DNA of 64,000 nucleotides from an uncultured Pelagibacteraceae bacterium (GTDB lineage Bacteria > Pseudomonadota > Alphaproteobacteria > Pelagibacterales > Pelagibacteraceae). This document shows positions 50,061 through 60,904 of this stretch, piece after piece. The notes below the pieces were generated by a model. The model saw only the letters and a list, made by a program, of their open reading frames with translations, was not told the origin of the DNA and did not search any database. How positions within the stretch are numbered: the first letter of the stretch is position 1; each line of letters opens with the position of its first letter. The translations under genes were made by a program, and so were the position numbers. The stretch covers positions 186,001 to 250,000 of the forward strand of contig CACHEU010000001.1 in the NCBI GenBank assembly GCA_902578935.1, given 5' to 3'.

Positions 50061-52632
50061 CCAGCTCTTCTGCTTTTTCTAAGTTTACAGCTACGAGTTT
50101 GCTTATACCTTTTTCTGGCATTGTAACACCATACAGCCTGTTCATTTTTGACATAGTTAAAGCATGGTGGGTGATAATTATAAATTTAGTTTTTGTTATT
50201 GAAATAAGTTGATCTAAAAGCGCACAAAATCTAGTAACATTTGCATCATCTAATGGAGCGTCAACCTCATCCAAAATGCAAATAGGAGAAGGATTTGTTA
50301 AGAAAATCGCAAAAACTAAAGAAATGGCAGTTAATGCCTGTTCACCACCGGACAGAAGGGTAATTGATTGTAATCTTTTTCCAGGAGGCGAGACCAACAT
50401 TTCCAGACCAGCTTCTAAAGGGTCATCCGAGTCTACCAGTTCAAGCTTAGCGGTTCCGCCATTAAATAATTTAGTAAAAACTTCATTGAATTTTCTATTA
50501 ACTTTATTGAAAGCCTCTAACAGCCTTTCCCTTCCTTTTTGATTTAATTCATTGATGCTTGCTTTTAATTTTATAATTGCAGATACAAGATCAGCTCGAT
50601 CATCTTCCATTTTTTTTATTGTTTTTTTAAACTTTTCTGTTTCTACATCTGCTCTTAAATTTACTGAACCTAGAGATTCTCTATCTTTTTTAATGTTTGT
50701 TAATTTTTCTTCCTGTTCTTCAACAGAGGGCATTTTTTCAATATTACTTAAATCCGAAAGAGATAGTAGGTTATTAATATTTTCTATTTTTAATTCATTC
50801 TTCACCAAATAAACAAGATCCATTTTTCTTTGATCTATCCCTTCTATTGTTGCCCCAAGTCTTGCTTTATTTTCTCGCAAAACTGTAAATTTTTCTTGTA
50901 CCGTTTTTAGCTTTTCATTCATTGAACCATATTTAGCCTCAACCTTTTCGATCTCTTTGTCTAAATCTTCGTTTTGTTTTTTTGTATTTTCAAGATTTTG
51001 TATATTTTGTCCTTTACTAATACCAATTAGTTCTGGATTTTTTTGATTTTCTTCTAGCTCCAGCTCTACTTTTTTTATTCTCTCACTTAACTTCAAAATC
51101 ATTTTTTCAGAGTTTAGCTTGAGGTCTTTCCAGTTTTCTAATTCTTGATCAATATTTTTAATTCTCTCTTTTCTTTTTATAGAGTCACTTCTAATTGTTT
51201 GGTTTTTTCCATATGAGGTAGCATATTTTTCTTGAGAAGATGTTATGTCTGAAATCAATTCTTTTAGATTAACAGTTAAATCATTTCTATCGACAGATTC
51301 AATATTTTGAATTTGATTTTTTAATAAATCATTAAGTTTATTTAGATTTTTTTTTGCTTCATCAACATTAGAATTTTTTAAATTTTGTATTGCTGAGCTG
51401 TTTATCTCTTCAAACTCTTTAAGTATTTTTAGTTGTCCCTTAAAATCAATTGAATCTAACTTTTTTCCCAAAAAACTATCAAGCTTAATTTGCTGATCCT
51501 TCAACTCACTTTTTGAAACATCAAGATCTATTTCTGATTTTTTTTCAATATCAAAAAGTTGTTTTTCTGTTTTTAATAATTCATTTTTTTCTTCCAATAT
51601 TCTTTTTTCATTTAAAGAGGCATCAAGAGATATGCTTTTTTCCCTTTCAAGGTCAGATTGAATAACTTTTATATTATTTAAAAGTTTTATATTTAAATCT
51701 TTAACTCTTTTTTCCTCTTCATTTAAATTTGCAATTTCCAGATTTATTTTTTGGAGTATGGAAAGATTTTCAATCTTTTTGTCTCTTAATGGTTGGAGCT
51801 TTTTATTTTCTTCTTCTATTAATTCGTTATTGTGTCCCATGTCTGTTTTTACTAAGCTCATTTCTTTGTCAACTTCACCTAATTTTTCCTTAATTTCATT
51901 TGTTTCTTTTTCTATATCCTGAAGTTTAAGATGATAAAGACCTGCCTCTATAGATTTTATTCTTTCTGACATCTCCTTATACTTTGTTGCTTCTTCAGCT
52001 TGTTTCTCTAAATTCTCTAATTGCTTTTCTTGTTGTTTTTTTAATTCATCCGCTCTTTTGAGATTATTTTCAGCAGCGTTTAATCTCGTTTCCGCCTCGT
52101 GCCTTCTTAAATGTATACCCGAAATACCAGCTGCCTCTTCTAAAACAGATTTTCTTTCTGCTGGTTTAGCAGTCACAATCATGCCTATTCTTCCTTGGCT
52201 AATTATTGACGGGGAGTGAGCTCCTGTAGACAGATCTGCAAAAAAAGTTTGTACATCTTTTGCCCTGACTTCTTTTTCATTAATAAGGTACTTCGATCCC
52301 TTTTCACGTTCAATTTTTCTTCTGATTAAAATTTCATCTAGTTCAATATACCGACCTTGTCCTTCTTTTTCAGAATTGTCGATTGTTATAGTTACTTCTG
52401 AAATATTTTTGGCAGCTTTGTTGGATGTACCGGAGAATATTACATCTTCCATTCCAGAACCTCTCATGCTTTTTGCAGAAGTTTCACCCATACACCATCT
52501 TAAAGCTTCAACAATATTTGATTTACCACAACCATTTGGACCAACTATTCCGGTTAAGCCGGGTTCAATAAGAAAAGTAGTTTTATCAAAAAAAGACTTA
52601 AAACCAGTTAGTTCTAATTTTTTAAAGTTCAT
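50053..52632 (-). CDS. smc: SMC-family chromosome segregation ATPase (short, 859 aa)
   Basis: FKSFFDKTTFLIEPGLTGIVGPNGCGKSNIVEALRWCMGE Walker A; LLSGGEQALTAISLVFAIF signature; ILDEVDAPLDDANV Walker B. Confidence 0.95.
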   Translation of the reverse strand: MNFKKLELTGFKSFFDKTTFLIEPGLTGIVGPNGCGKSNIVEALRWCMGETSAKSMRGSGMEDVIFSGTSNKAAKNISEVTITIDNSEKEGQGRYIELDEILIRRKIEREKGSKYLINEKEVRAKDVQTFFADLSTGAHSPSIISQGRIGMIVTAKPAERKSVLEEAAGISGIHLRRHEAETRLNAAENNLKRADELKKQQEKQLENLEKQAEEATKYKEMSERIKSIEAGLYHLKLQDIEKETNEIKEKLGEVDKEMSLVKTDMGHNNELIEEENKKLQPLRDKKIENLSILQKINLEIANLNEEEKRVKDLNIKLLNNIKVIQSDLEREKSISLDASLNEKRILEEKNELLKTEKQLFDIEKKSEIDLDVSKSELKDQQIKLDSFLGKKLDSIDFKGQLKILKEFEEINSSAIQNLKNSNVDEAKKNLNKLNDLLKNQIQNIESVDRNDLTVNLKELISDITSSQEKYATSYGKNQTIRSDSIKRKERIKNIDQELENWKDLKLNSEKMILKLSERIKKVELELEENQKNPELIGISKGQNIQNLENTKKQNEDLDKEIEKVEAKYGSMNEKLKTVQEKFTVLRENKARLGATIEGIDQRKMDLVYLVKNELKIENINNLLSLSDLSNIEKMPSVEEQEEKLTNIKKDRESLGSVNLRADVETEKFKKTIKKMEDDRADLVSAIIKLKASINELNQKGRERLLEAFNKVNRKFNEVFTKLFNGGTAKLELVDSDDPLEAGLEMLVSPPGKRLQSITLLSGGEQALTAISLVFAIFLTNPSPICILDEVDAPLDDANVTRFCALLDQLISITKTKFIIITHHALTMSKMNRLYGVTMPEKGISKLVAVNLEKAEELVA

Positions 52633-52634
52633 GT

Positions 52635-53243
52635 TTATAAAAACTTTTCAATTGCTTTTTTAAAGTCCTGATACTTATGTTCTCCCTTATACTCTTTTTC
52701 ATTTATGAAGATCGTTGGCGTTGATTTAATCGAATATTTCTTGTGTGCATTTATTCTATTATTCAAAATTTCTTCTTCCAATCCCTCATCGTTCAGACAG
52801 TTTTTCACTTTATCATCATTTAAACCATAATTCTTTGCCATTTTTGTTAATTTTAAATTAATGCTGTTAATATCCGGGCCTACTGCCCAAACACCCTGTT
52901 TTTCATAAAGCTCATTTAAAAACACCAACTTTTTTTCGACGTTATTTAAACAACCTAGAATCTTTTCAGCATTTAATGCAGCCAAATCCAGAGGAAAACC
53001 GTGATGTTCAAACCTTACAACATTTGTTTCAATAAAATCTTTTTTTAATTTTTTAAAGATTTTGCTATGGAAATGGGCACAATGAGGACATGTGAGCGAA
53101 GAAAAAACTTTGATCGTTACTTTTGAATTTTTATCACCCAAAGAAATCAAGGTATTATTTTCTGAGGAATGAGTAATAGTTGTAAAGCAGAATAATGCTA
53201 TAACAAAAAATGTATAATAATAGATTTGTATTTTTTTTAACAT
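52635..53243 (-). CDS. DsbA-like thiol:disulfide oxidoreductase
   Basis: Signal-like N-terminus; SSLTCPHCAHFH; STPTIFINEKEYKG. Confidence 0.9.
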   Translation of the reverse strand: MLKKIQIYYYTFFVIALFCFTTITHSSENNTLISLGDKNSKVTIKVFSSLTCPHCAHFHSKIFKKLKKDFIETNVVRFEHHGFPLDLAALNAEKILGCLNNVEKKLVFLNELYEKQGVWAVGPDINSINLKLTKMAKNYGLNDDKVKNCLNDEGLEEEILNNRINAHKKYSIKSTPTIFINEKEYKGEHKYQDFKKAIEKFL

Positions 53244-53244
53244 T

Positions 53245-53736
53245 TTAAATTCTTTTTTTACCAAAAACCCCAATTAAATCTTCCAGCTTTTTTTTTAATT
53301 GAGAGTTTTGAATATTTTCTATTTTTTTATGATATTTTAAAATCTGATTTTTGTCTAAATCATGTTTTTTTTTAATCTCTACTCTTTCTCTTACAAGTAT
53401 AAGCCTAATCTCTTTTATAAATTGGTATCCAAAGAAAACATTAATTTTATCTATTATATCTTTTTTACTGTATTCTACTAAAAGCTGATCACCATGAGTA
53501 ACATTTAAAAACAAAATTCCATCCTTTAACTCTTTGCCAGTTTTAATTGATTTTGGGTAGCAAACTCCAGCAATTTTTTTGCCAACCAAGCTAGACCAGT
53601 TGTTGATTATCGAGGAATAGTTGTGGCCGCCTTTTTTTAAGATTGTTTTTAATCCACGAGGAAGAGCCTTTGACACAGGCCTAAGTCCTTGAATAGAATA
53701 TGGTGTTTTATTAGTATATTTTTTTTTGTCATGCAT
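53245..53736 (-). CDS. DUF721/DciA-like protein
   Basis: W-SLVGKKIAGVCYPKSIK...LFLNVTHGDQLLVEYSKKDIIDKIN pattern; mutY-DUF721-dsbA-smc order as in other alphaproteobacteria. Confidence 0.8.
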   Translation of the reverse strand: MHDKKKYTNKTPYSIQGLRPVSKALPRGLKTILKKGGHNYSSIINNWSSLVGKKIAGVCYPKSIKTGKELKDGILFLNVTHGDQLLVEYSKKDIIDKINVFFGYQFIKEIRLILVRERVEIKKKHDLDKNQILKYHKKIENIQNSQLKKKLEDLIGVFGKKRI

Positions 53737-54735
53737 ATTGAAACTAATTTATCAAAAAAAATAATTGCTTGGTATGATAATAATAAACGTACTTTGCCTT
53801 GGCGTGTACCATTTAATTCGTCGCAAAAGCTTTATTACAGATTATTAAGTGAATTTATGCTGCAACAAACCCAGGTAAAAACTGTAATTCCTTATTTTCA
53901 AAGATTTGTAAAAGAGATTAAAAATTTAAAAAAGCTTTCTACAACCAGTGAAAGAAAAGTTTTAAAGCTTTGGGAGGGATTGGGTTATTACAGAAGAGCT
54001 AGAAACTTAATCGCCACAACAAAGATTATTGTTAATCAAAACAAATCAATATTACCCAAAACTTTAGTTGATATAAAAAAACTTCCGGGAATAGGGGACT
54101 ACACCGGAAATGCATTGTTGGCACTGGTCTATAATCAACCCAGACTAGCTTTAGATGGCAATGTTAAAAGAGTTTTATCTAGAATATTAAATAAACATGA
54201 AAAAAAATTAGACTTTGAAAACATTATTAGTAAAAATAAAAAAAAATTATTTTACTCAAAAAGAAATTCAGATTTCGCGGAAGCTATGATGGAATTTGGT
54301 GCTTTAATTTGTAAACCAAAAGAACCTTCTTGTAGAATTTGTCCTATTAACAAAATTTGCAAATTTTATAAATCTAATAAAAGTGTAAAGTTAACCGACA
54401 CCATTAAACAAAGTAAAAAAAGCTATAATATTTTTTGTTATCTGAATAAAAAAAAACAAATTGCTCTAACAAAGAAAAATGATCTGGGCTTTCTGAACAA
54501 ATATAGTCTTCCCATAATAAAAGAAAAATCAAATAAGCATAAATTAAAAAGCTGGAATTTTTTGTGTAATTATAAAAATTCTATTTCAAACAAAAAATTA
54601 GATATTAATTTGTATTATAAATTTTCAGATAAAATTCCAAAAGATTTGAACTGGTATTCTATATATAATAACAAAGAATTTATACCTACTTTTACCAAAA
54701 AAATATTTAGACAAGTAGAAAATTTATATTTATGA
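53731..54735 (+). CDS. mutY: A/G-specific adenine glycosylase
   Basis: LPWR, EFMLQQTQVKTVIPYF, LPGIGDYTGNAL, CxxxxxxCxxCPINKIC Fe-S loop. Confidence 0.96.
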   Translation: MHIETNLSKKIIAWYDNNKRTLPWRVPFNSSQKLYYRLLSEFMLQQTQVKTVIPYFQRFVKEIKNLKKLSTTSERKVLKLWEGLGYYRRARNLIATTKIIVNQNKSILPKTLVDIKKLPGIGDYTGNALLALVYNQPRLALDGNVKRVLSRILNKHEKKLDFENIISKNKKKLFYSKRNSDFAEAMMEFGALICKPKEPSCRICPINKICKFYKSNKSVKLTDTIKQSKKSYNIFCYLNKKKQIALTKKNDLGFLNKYSLPIIKEKSNKHKLKSWNFLCNYKNSISNKKLDINLYYKFSDKIPKDLNWYSIYNNKEFIPTFTKKIFRQVENLYL

Positions 54736-55868
54736 GAAAAAAAATTGTAATAATAGGATCTGGAATTGCCGGTTTAACTGTTGGAAGTTTATTAAAATCA
54801 CATTCTAACTTTGATGTAATGGTTTATGAAAGGGAAAAAATATTAAGTCTCGACGACGGCTATGGAATACAATTAAGCCCCAATAGCGTTTCTATTTTGA
54901 ATAAAATAGGATTTTCTAATATAGAAAATAATAATTTCTTTAACCCTTCAAGATTAAATTTTTATTCTATTAATAATAATAAAGTTTGTGACTTAAACTT
55001 AACTAGATTTAATACAGACTCAGCCAGATACACAACTTTGAAAAGATCAACTTTAATTGAATTTTTGAAGGATGGTTTATTTGCAAATAATATTAGGTTT
55101 GGAAAAGAAGTTAAAAAAATTTCAAAAATTAAAGAAAAACTATTAGTTAATTTTTCCGACAACACAAATGATCTGGCAGATTTTGTAATTGTTTCAGATG
55201 GTGTTTTTTCCAAAACAAAGTCAATAATTGAAAATAAAAATACTAAACCTTTTTATAGCGGATCAATTGCCATTAGAACAACAATCAAATCTTCGGAAGG
55301 ATTTAATTATGAAAGTGAAAATATATCACTAATAATGTTTCCAAGGGCACACCTTGTTATTTATCCCATGAATAAAAAAAATGAGTTAAATTTAGTTTGT
55401 GTTGTAAGACAAAAGTTATCCAAGAATAACGATATACATTCGATAATTAAAAAAGAAATACTTTCTCAAAATAAAAATTTAGAAAACTTATTTAAAGGCA
55501 CTCTAGAATCTTGGCCAATTTACATAACAAAAAAACCCTCTAAATCAATTTATAAAAATTTATTTTATTTAGGAGATGCGTTTTATACATTTTCTCCAAC
55601 TATTGCTCAAGGAGCGTCACAATCTATTGTGGGAGCAAATCAGTTATTTGATTTACTATCTAAAGAGACAAAAGAGATACAAGATATTTATTTTAAACAA
55701 AGATTAGAAAGCACCAAGTTAATTGATAGCAGAGCTAAATTAAATTATTTTTCTTTTCACTTATCAAATCCATTTATAGTACGATTCAGAAATATGATGC
55801 TAAAAACAATTACAAAAAATGAAAAACTTTTAGACATATACTTAAGAAATATTTATGAAACAGTCTAG
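54732..55868 (+). CDS. FAD-dependent monooxygenase (UbiH/salicylate-hydroxylase-like)
   Basis: VIIGSGIAGLTVGSLL, YLGDAFYTFSPTIAQGASQSI. Confidence 0.85.
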   Translation: MRKKIVIIGSGIAGLTVGSLLKSHSNFDVMVYEREKILSLDDGYGIQLSPNSVSILNKIGFSNIENNNFFNPSRLNFYSINNNKVCDLNLTRFNTDSARYTTLKRSTLIEFLKDGLFANNIRFGKEVKKISKIKEKLLVNFSDNTNDLADFVIVSDGVFSKTKSIIENKNTKPFYSGSIAIRTTIKSSEGFNYESENISLIMFPRAHLVIYPMNKKNELNLVCVVRQKLSKNNDIHSIIKKEILSQNKNLENLFKGTLESWPIYITKKPSKSIYKNLFYLGDAFYTFSPTIAQGASQSIVGANQLFDLLSKETKEIQDIYFKQRLESTKLIDSRAKLNYFSFHLSNPFIVRFRNMMLKTITKNEKLLDIYLRNIYETV

Positions 55869-56932
55869 GAAGCAGGCCTTAATCTTGCTCTTAACTCATC
55901 AATAGGTTTCAAATTATTACCCGATTGATAGTGCCAGTAGGTCCAACCATTACAACTTTCCGCGCCTATTATTTTTGCAGCAACCTTATGGATTGAGCCT
56001 TCAGTTTGCTTGCATTTTAAACTACCATCAATCATAATTTTCGCATTATATCTCTTTTTTTGATCAAACAACAAAGTTCCTGGTTTAATCAAACCCATCT
56101 CGATCAAAGATCCAAAGGGGACTCTTGGTTTAGATTTATTATTCTGAAGTGTATCTAGACAATCGTCTTCTATAATATTTGTTTTATTTATTCTTTGATT
56201 TGCAGCTACAAAATATTTTTTATCCTTCTCTATACCAAAATATTCTCTACCTAATTTTTTTGCAACGACTGCTGTGGTTCCTGTACCTAAAAATGGATCA
56301 AATATTGTGTCACCTTTATTTGTTGTTGCCAATATAATTCTGTGAAGCAAAGCCTCAGGTTTTTGTGTTGAGTGAACCTTTTTTCCGTTTCTTTTTAGTC
56401 TTTCTTTTCCATTGCAAATAGGGAATGTCCAGTCCGATCTCATTTGTAGGTCGTCATTTAAGCATTTTAAAGATTGGTAATTGAATGTGTATTTGGATTT
56501 TTTATTTTTTGAGGCCCAAATCAAAGTTTCGTGTGCATTAGTAAATCTTGTTCCTTTAAAATTTGGCATCGGATTGTTCTTTCTCCAAATAACATCATTC
56601 AATATCCAGTAATTTAAATTTTGTAAGTGATACCCTAATCTAAAAATATTATGGTAGGTGCCGATGACCCAAATGGTACCATTATCTTTTAAAATTCTTT
56701 TGCACTCTTTTAACCAAGTTTTGCAAAAATCATCATAGTGTTTAAAGTTTAAAAATTGATCCCATTTATCATTAACCCCGTTCACTTTACTGTTATCAGG
56801 TCTTTTTAATTTTTCTCCAATCTGCATGTTGTAAGGAGGATCGGCAAAAACTAAATCAAAAGTTTTATCTGGAATCCTCTTTAATATTTCCAAAGAGTTT
56901 CCGTTTATAATCTTATTAGAAAATTTTGACAT
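55865..56932 (-). CDS. ccrM: CcrM-type adenine-N6 DNA methyltransferase
   Basis: FADPPYNMQ, FDPFLGTGTTAVVAKKLGREYFGIE, C-terminal RAMA-like domain; next to rnhB; start probably MSKFSNK. Confidence 0.93.
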   Translation of the reverse strand: MSKFSNKIINGNSLEILKRIPDKTFDLVFADPPYNMQIGEKLKRPDNSKVNGVNDKWDQFLNFKHYDDFCKTWLKECKRILKDNGTIWVIGTYHNIFRLGYHLQNLNYWILNDVIWRKNNPMPNFKGTRFTNAHETLIWASKNKKSKYTFNYQSLKCLNDDLQMRSDWTFPICNGKERLKRNGKKVHSTQKPEALLHRIILATTNKGDTIFDPFLGTGTTAVVAKKLGREYFGIEKDKKYFVAANQRINKTNIIEDDCLDTLQNNKSKPRVPFGSLIEMGLIKPGTLLFDQKKRYNAKIMIDGSLKCKQTEGSIHKVAAKIIGAESCNGWTYWHYQSGNNLKPIDELRARLRPAS

Positions 56933-57011
56933 TATTGAATTCAACCCGAAATTGAATCCAGCGTCAAATTTTTTTTTCAAAAAAATTGAGTCTATAGTGT
57001 GCTAAGGATTC

Positions 57012-57581
57012 TTATTTGGACAAGATGTTGTGTACGGGCTTATAACTTTTTCTGTGGTAATTAGTAACCCCGAATTTTTTTAGGGCACCCAAATGTTGCC
57101 AAGTACCATAACCAAAATTCTTATTCCATTTGTATTCCGGAAATTTATTTCCTAACTTTATCATATAAAGATCTCTATATGCTTTTGCTACAATGGAAGC
57201 TGCAGAAATACACTTAATTTTTTGATCTCCCTTGATAACCGTTTTAGAGTTCTTTAATTTTTTTGGAGCATGTGTTCCATCAATTAGAAAAAGATGAGGT
57301 TTCTTTTTTAATTTTTTTACAGCTCTTTCCATTGAAAGCAATGTAGCATTAAAAATATTATATTTATCTATTTCATCTACAGATGCCAAACCAATGGCAT
57401 ACCAGGAATTTTTTTTTATATGTTTAGCAATCTCTATTCTGTCTTTAAATGCAATGGTTTTTGAATCTCTTAAAAATTTTTTATTAATATTTTTTTTTAA
57501 AATAAGCGCACAAGAAATAACAGGGCCAGCCAAACAACCTCTTCCAACCTCATCTACACCTGCAAGAATTTTGTTAGCCAT
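57012..57581 (-). CDS. rnhB: Ribonuclease HII
   Basis: AGVDEVGRGCLAGPV, SIVAKAYRD. Confidence 0.96.
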   Translation of the reverse strand: MANKILAGVDEVGRGCLAGPVISCALILKKNINKKFLRDSKTIAFKDRIEIAKHIKKNSWYAIGLASVDEIDKYNIFNATLLSMERAVKKLKKKPHLFLIDGTHAPKKLKNSKTVIKGDQKIKCISAASIVAKAYRDLYMIKLGNKFPEYKWNKNFGYGTWQHLGALKKFGVTNYHRKSYKPVHNILSK

Positions 57582-58293
57582 TTAATTTTATTTTTAATCC
57601 AGACATTTTCTTTCTAATCATTTTTAAATCTTCCCAAGCGTATTTTTTTTGGTCTGGTTGTCTCATTAGAAAAGCAGGGTGAAACGAAGCAATTACTTCT
57701 GGATTGGCACTACCAATTTTTTTATTCACCCATTTTCCTCTGGCTTTAGAAATTACTACCTCATTACCTATAAGCGCATTCAACGCAGTACTGCCTAGCA
57801 ATAGTAAGATCTTGGGGTTAATCAACTCTATATGTTTAACAAGGAAGGGGAGATATCTTTTTATTTCTTCATCTGTTGGCTTTCTATTCATTGGAGGTCT
57901 AAAATTTACTACATTTGAAATATATACATTTTTTCTATTTAGCTTGATCGCTTCTAACATTTTATCAAGAAGTTTTCCGGCTCTACCCACAAAAGGCTTT
58001 CCCTCTTTATCCTCATTTGCACCAGGACCTTCGCCGATTATCATTATTTTGGCAAAAGGATTTCCGTCAGAAAACACTAAATTTGTAGCATTCTTTTTTA
58101 AATCACAATTTTGAATGGAATTAATTTTCTCTTTTAGCATGTTTAGCTGTTTTAGTCTGGAGTTAGAATTGTCATTTTTTCCATTGTTTTTCTTATATCT
58201 ACTTATAGAATTATTATTGTATACGACTTCATTATTTATAAGTTTATGATAAAATTTACTTTTGCTACTTTTAAGAACAGGTTTATTTTTCAT
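57574..58293 (-). CDS. Uracil-DNA glycosylase, family 4/5-like
   Basis: IIGEGPGANEDKEGKPFVGRAGKLLDKML, ASFHPAFLMRQPDQK. Confidence 0.92.
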   Translation of the reverse strand: MKNKPVLKSSKSKFYHKLINNEVVYNNNSISRYKKNNGKNDNSNSRLKQLNMLKEKINSIQNCDLKKNATNLVFSDGNPFAKIMIIGEGPGANEDKEGKPFVGRAGKLLDKMLEAIKLNRKNVYISNVVNFRPPMNRKPTDEEIKRYLPFLVKHIELINPKILLLLGSTALNALIGNEVVISKARGKWVNKKIGSANPEVIASFHPAFLMRQPDQKKYAWEDLKMIRKKMSGLKIKLNG

Positions 58294-58299
58294 GGATTT

Positions 58300-59997
58300 A
58301 TGAAGGTTCGTTTTTTCATTTTTAGAATTATATTATATACTTTTATATTTGTAGGTATATTTAATTCATCTCACTCTAAAGTTTCCAAATTCAATTATGA
58401 CGCTAAAAGTATTTCTAACTATTTTTCCGGTTCAATTTATTTTGACGATCTTGATTATGCGAAATCCGAAAAGGCTTTTAAGAAACTTGATGATTTTGAG
58501 GGGAAAAGCACTAAATATTCCTCTAAATTTATTCATTCCCTAATAAATTTAGGGAAATATGACGAGGCTTATAAATATTCAAAAAAACTAGAAAAGAAAA
58601 ATCTATCTAATTTTGAAAGCAATCTTTTTTTAGGCTTATATCAATTTAAAGTGGAAAATTATACTAAAGCCAAATTTTATTTTGACAAATTGGAAAATAA
58701 TTTTGAGCATCAACTAATATTTGATATTCTAAAAATCTCTCTAAATTCTTGGACTGAAATAGCGCAATCAAAAAAAACAGAAAAAATAAAACTTATTGAT
58801 ATCTCACGTCCTGGCTACAACAATTTAATTTTAATTCAAAAAGTGTTTGCTCATTGTCACACTGGTAGCGCTGACACAGAGCAAGAGTTTAAGAGAATAA
58901 TTGAAAATAAAAAATTTGGTTTTTCAAGATACAATTTCTTTTTTGCTAATTATTTGCTCAACAACAATAAAGAAACTGAATCAAAAAATTTTATAAATTT
59001 AGCCTCTGAAAGATATCCTGGAAATTTACTTATTAATCAATTCAAAAAAAATCTAAATAATAAAGAAAAAACTAAAATCCGGTTTAATTGCACAAGCAGC
59101 TCCGATGTTATGGGGGAAATATTTTATATTTTTGCAAACGCCTTGTCTTCGCAGGGAGATTATAAGCTTTCAAATTTTTATATTAGTCTTTCTAAATTTT
59201 TAAATCCAAATTTTTTATCATACGACGCATTATTAGCAGAAAACTTTTTTATTCTAAAAAAAAACCATGATGCAAAAAAGATTTATAAAAAAATATCGAA
59301 ACTTGGTTCTATTTATAAATGGTACGCAGCAAAAAAGATTTCGGTAATAATGGATGAAGAAAATAAAGATTCTGTTAATTTTTTATTTGAATCTTATAAG
59401 GAAATAAATCCTGGTATTTACGAGACTTTTGATTTTGCAAATTTTTTAAGAGGAAAAGAAGATTATGAAAAATCAATTGAACTTTATTCAAAGTTGTTAT
59501 TAACAATTAACAAAAATCACGAATTGTATCCCAAGATTTTGGAGAGAAGAGGGATGGCATACGAAAGAAGCGACAAATGGAAGCTTGCCGAAAAAGATCT
59601 TCTTAAGTCTCTAGAGGCATTGCCGAAGGAACCTTATGTAATGAACTATTTGGCTTACTCCTGGGTGGAAAAAAATAAAAATATTCAAACAGCTTTGAAT
59701 ATGTTGAGAGAAGCAAATGAACTAAAAAAGCACGATGGTTACATAACAGATTCTCTTGGATGGGCATTGTATAAATTAAAAAATTTTTCAGAAGCCAAAA
59801 AATATCTTGAAAAGGCAATTATACTTATGCCTCAAGATCCCATAGTAAACGATCACTTCGGTGACTGTTTATGGATGAATAATTATAAAATCCAAGCCCG
59901 TTATTATTGGAAGAATGTTCTTAATTTAAAAAAAGCTGATAAAGAGTTAAAAAAGAAAGTTGAGAAAAAACTTTTACTTGGTTTGCAAGGTACGTAA
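58300..59997 (+). CDS. TPR-repeat protein, probably exported or membrane anchored
   Basis: N-terminal hydrophobic segment; helical repeats, C-terminal TPRs (DSLGWALYKLKNFSEAKKYLEKAIILMPQDP). Confidence 0.85.
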   Translation: MKVRFFIFRIILYTFIFVGIFNSSHSKVSKFNYDAKSISNYFSGSIYFDDLDYAKSEKAFKKLDDFEGKSTKYSSKFIHSLINLGKYDEAYKYSKKLEKKNLSNFESNLFLGLYQFKVENYTKAKFYFDKLENNFEHQLIFDILKISLNSWTEIAQSKKTEKIKLIDISRPGYNNLILIQKVFAHCHTGSADTEQEFKRIIENKKFGFSRYNFFFANYLLNNNKETESKNFINLASERYPGNLLINQFKKNLNNKEKTKIRFNCTSSSDVMGEIFYIFANALSSQGDYKLSNFYISLSKFLNPNFLSYDALLAENFFILKKNHDAKKIYKKISKLGSIYKWYAAKKISVIMDEENKDSVNFLFESYKEINPGIYETFDFANFLRGKEDYEKSIELYSKLLLTINKNHELYPKILERRGMAYERSDKWKLAEKDLLKSLEALPKEPYVMNYLAYSWVEKNKNIQTALNMLREANELKKHDGYITDSLGWALYKLKNFSEAKKYLEKAIILMPQDPIVNDHFGDCLWMNNYKIQARYYWKNVLNLKKADKELKKKVEKKLLLGLQGT

Positions 59998-60010
59998 AAT
60001 TTTTGAATAA

Positions 60011-60871
60011 ATGAATAATGTAGTCTTAAAATCATACGCTAAAATTAATTTGTTTTTAAAGGTTGGAAAAAAATTAAGAAAAACAAAACTTCATAACATT
60101 CAATCCTTAATTTTTTTAATCAACTTAAAAGATGAAATTATTATTAAAAAAATTTACGGTTCAAAAGATATTGTAAAATTCACCGGAAAATTTCAGACAA
60201 ATATTAAAAAAAAGAATAACTCTATTACTAAATCTCTTTTACTGTTAAGAAGAAAGAAATATATTGAAAAAAAAACCAATTATCAAATAGTTGTTAAAAA
60301 AAACATTCCAGTTTTTTCTGGACTTGGTGGAGGCTCAAGTAATGCAGCTTCAATTATTCGGTATTTTTTAAAAGGGAGAAAGATTTTAAAACAAGATATT
60401 GATTATTTTTCAAAGCATCTTGGTTCTGATTTAAAATTGTTCTTTAGATCAAAAAAAGTATTTCAAAAAAATTTGTCAACAATTGTAGATTTTAAAAAAC
60501 ACTATACATTTTATTTTTTACTCACCTATCCTTTTTTAAAAGGTTCTACTAAGGAAATTTATTCTAAATTAAGAAAGTTTGAATTAATCAAAAATAAAAA
60601 TAACTACAAAAAAAATTCAAGATCAAACTTTATTAATGCATTACAGCTGTCAAAAAATTCTTTAGAGAAAGTAGTAATTTCTAAATTTCCAGTAGTTGGA
60701 AAGATTTTAGAAGAAATGAAGTTAATTAAAAATTGCCAACTTTCAAGAGTGACTGGATCAGGATCTGCATGTTTTGCCTTATTTTTGAACAAAAAAGATG
60801 CAGCTTTGGCTTTGAGTCAAATTAAAAAGAAGTTTCCTAAATTTTGGTGTGTTCTTTGTAAAACTATTTAA
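60011..60871 (+). CDS. ispE: 4-diphosphocytidyl-2-C-methyl-D-erythritol kinase
   Basis: SYAKINLFLKVG, PVFSGLGGGSSNAA, SRVTGSGSACFALF. Confidence 0.94.
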   Translation: MNNVVLKSYAKINLFLKVGKKLRKTKLHNIQSLIFLINLKDEIIIKKIYGSKDIVKFTGKFQTNIKKKNNSITKSLLLLRRKKYIEKKTNYQIVVKKNIPVFSGLGGGSSNAASIIRYFLKGRKILKQDIDYFSKHLGSDLKLFFRSKKVFQKNLSTIVDFKKHYTFYFLLTYPFLKGSTKEIYSKLRKFELIKNKNNYKKNSRSNFINALQLSKNSLEKVVISKFPVVGKILEEMKLIKNCQLSRVTGSGSACFALFLNKKDAALALSQIKKKFPKFWCVLCKTI

Positions 60872-60904
60872 ATTTCTCTTTTTATGGTATATCAAAAAAT
60901 ACCT

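Noticed and set aside
50552-50812. 86-aa plus-strand ORF inside smc
   Set aside because: Antisense to coiled-coil coding; low complexity, no independent support.
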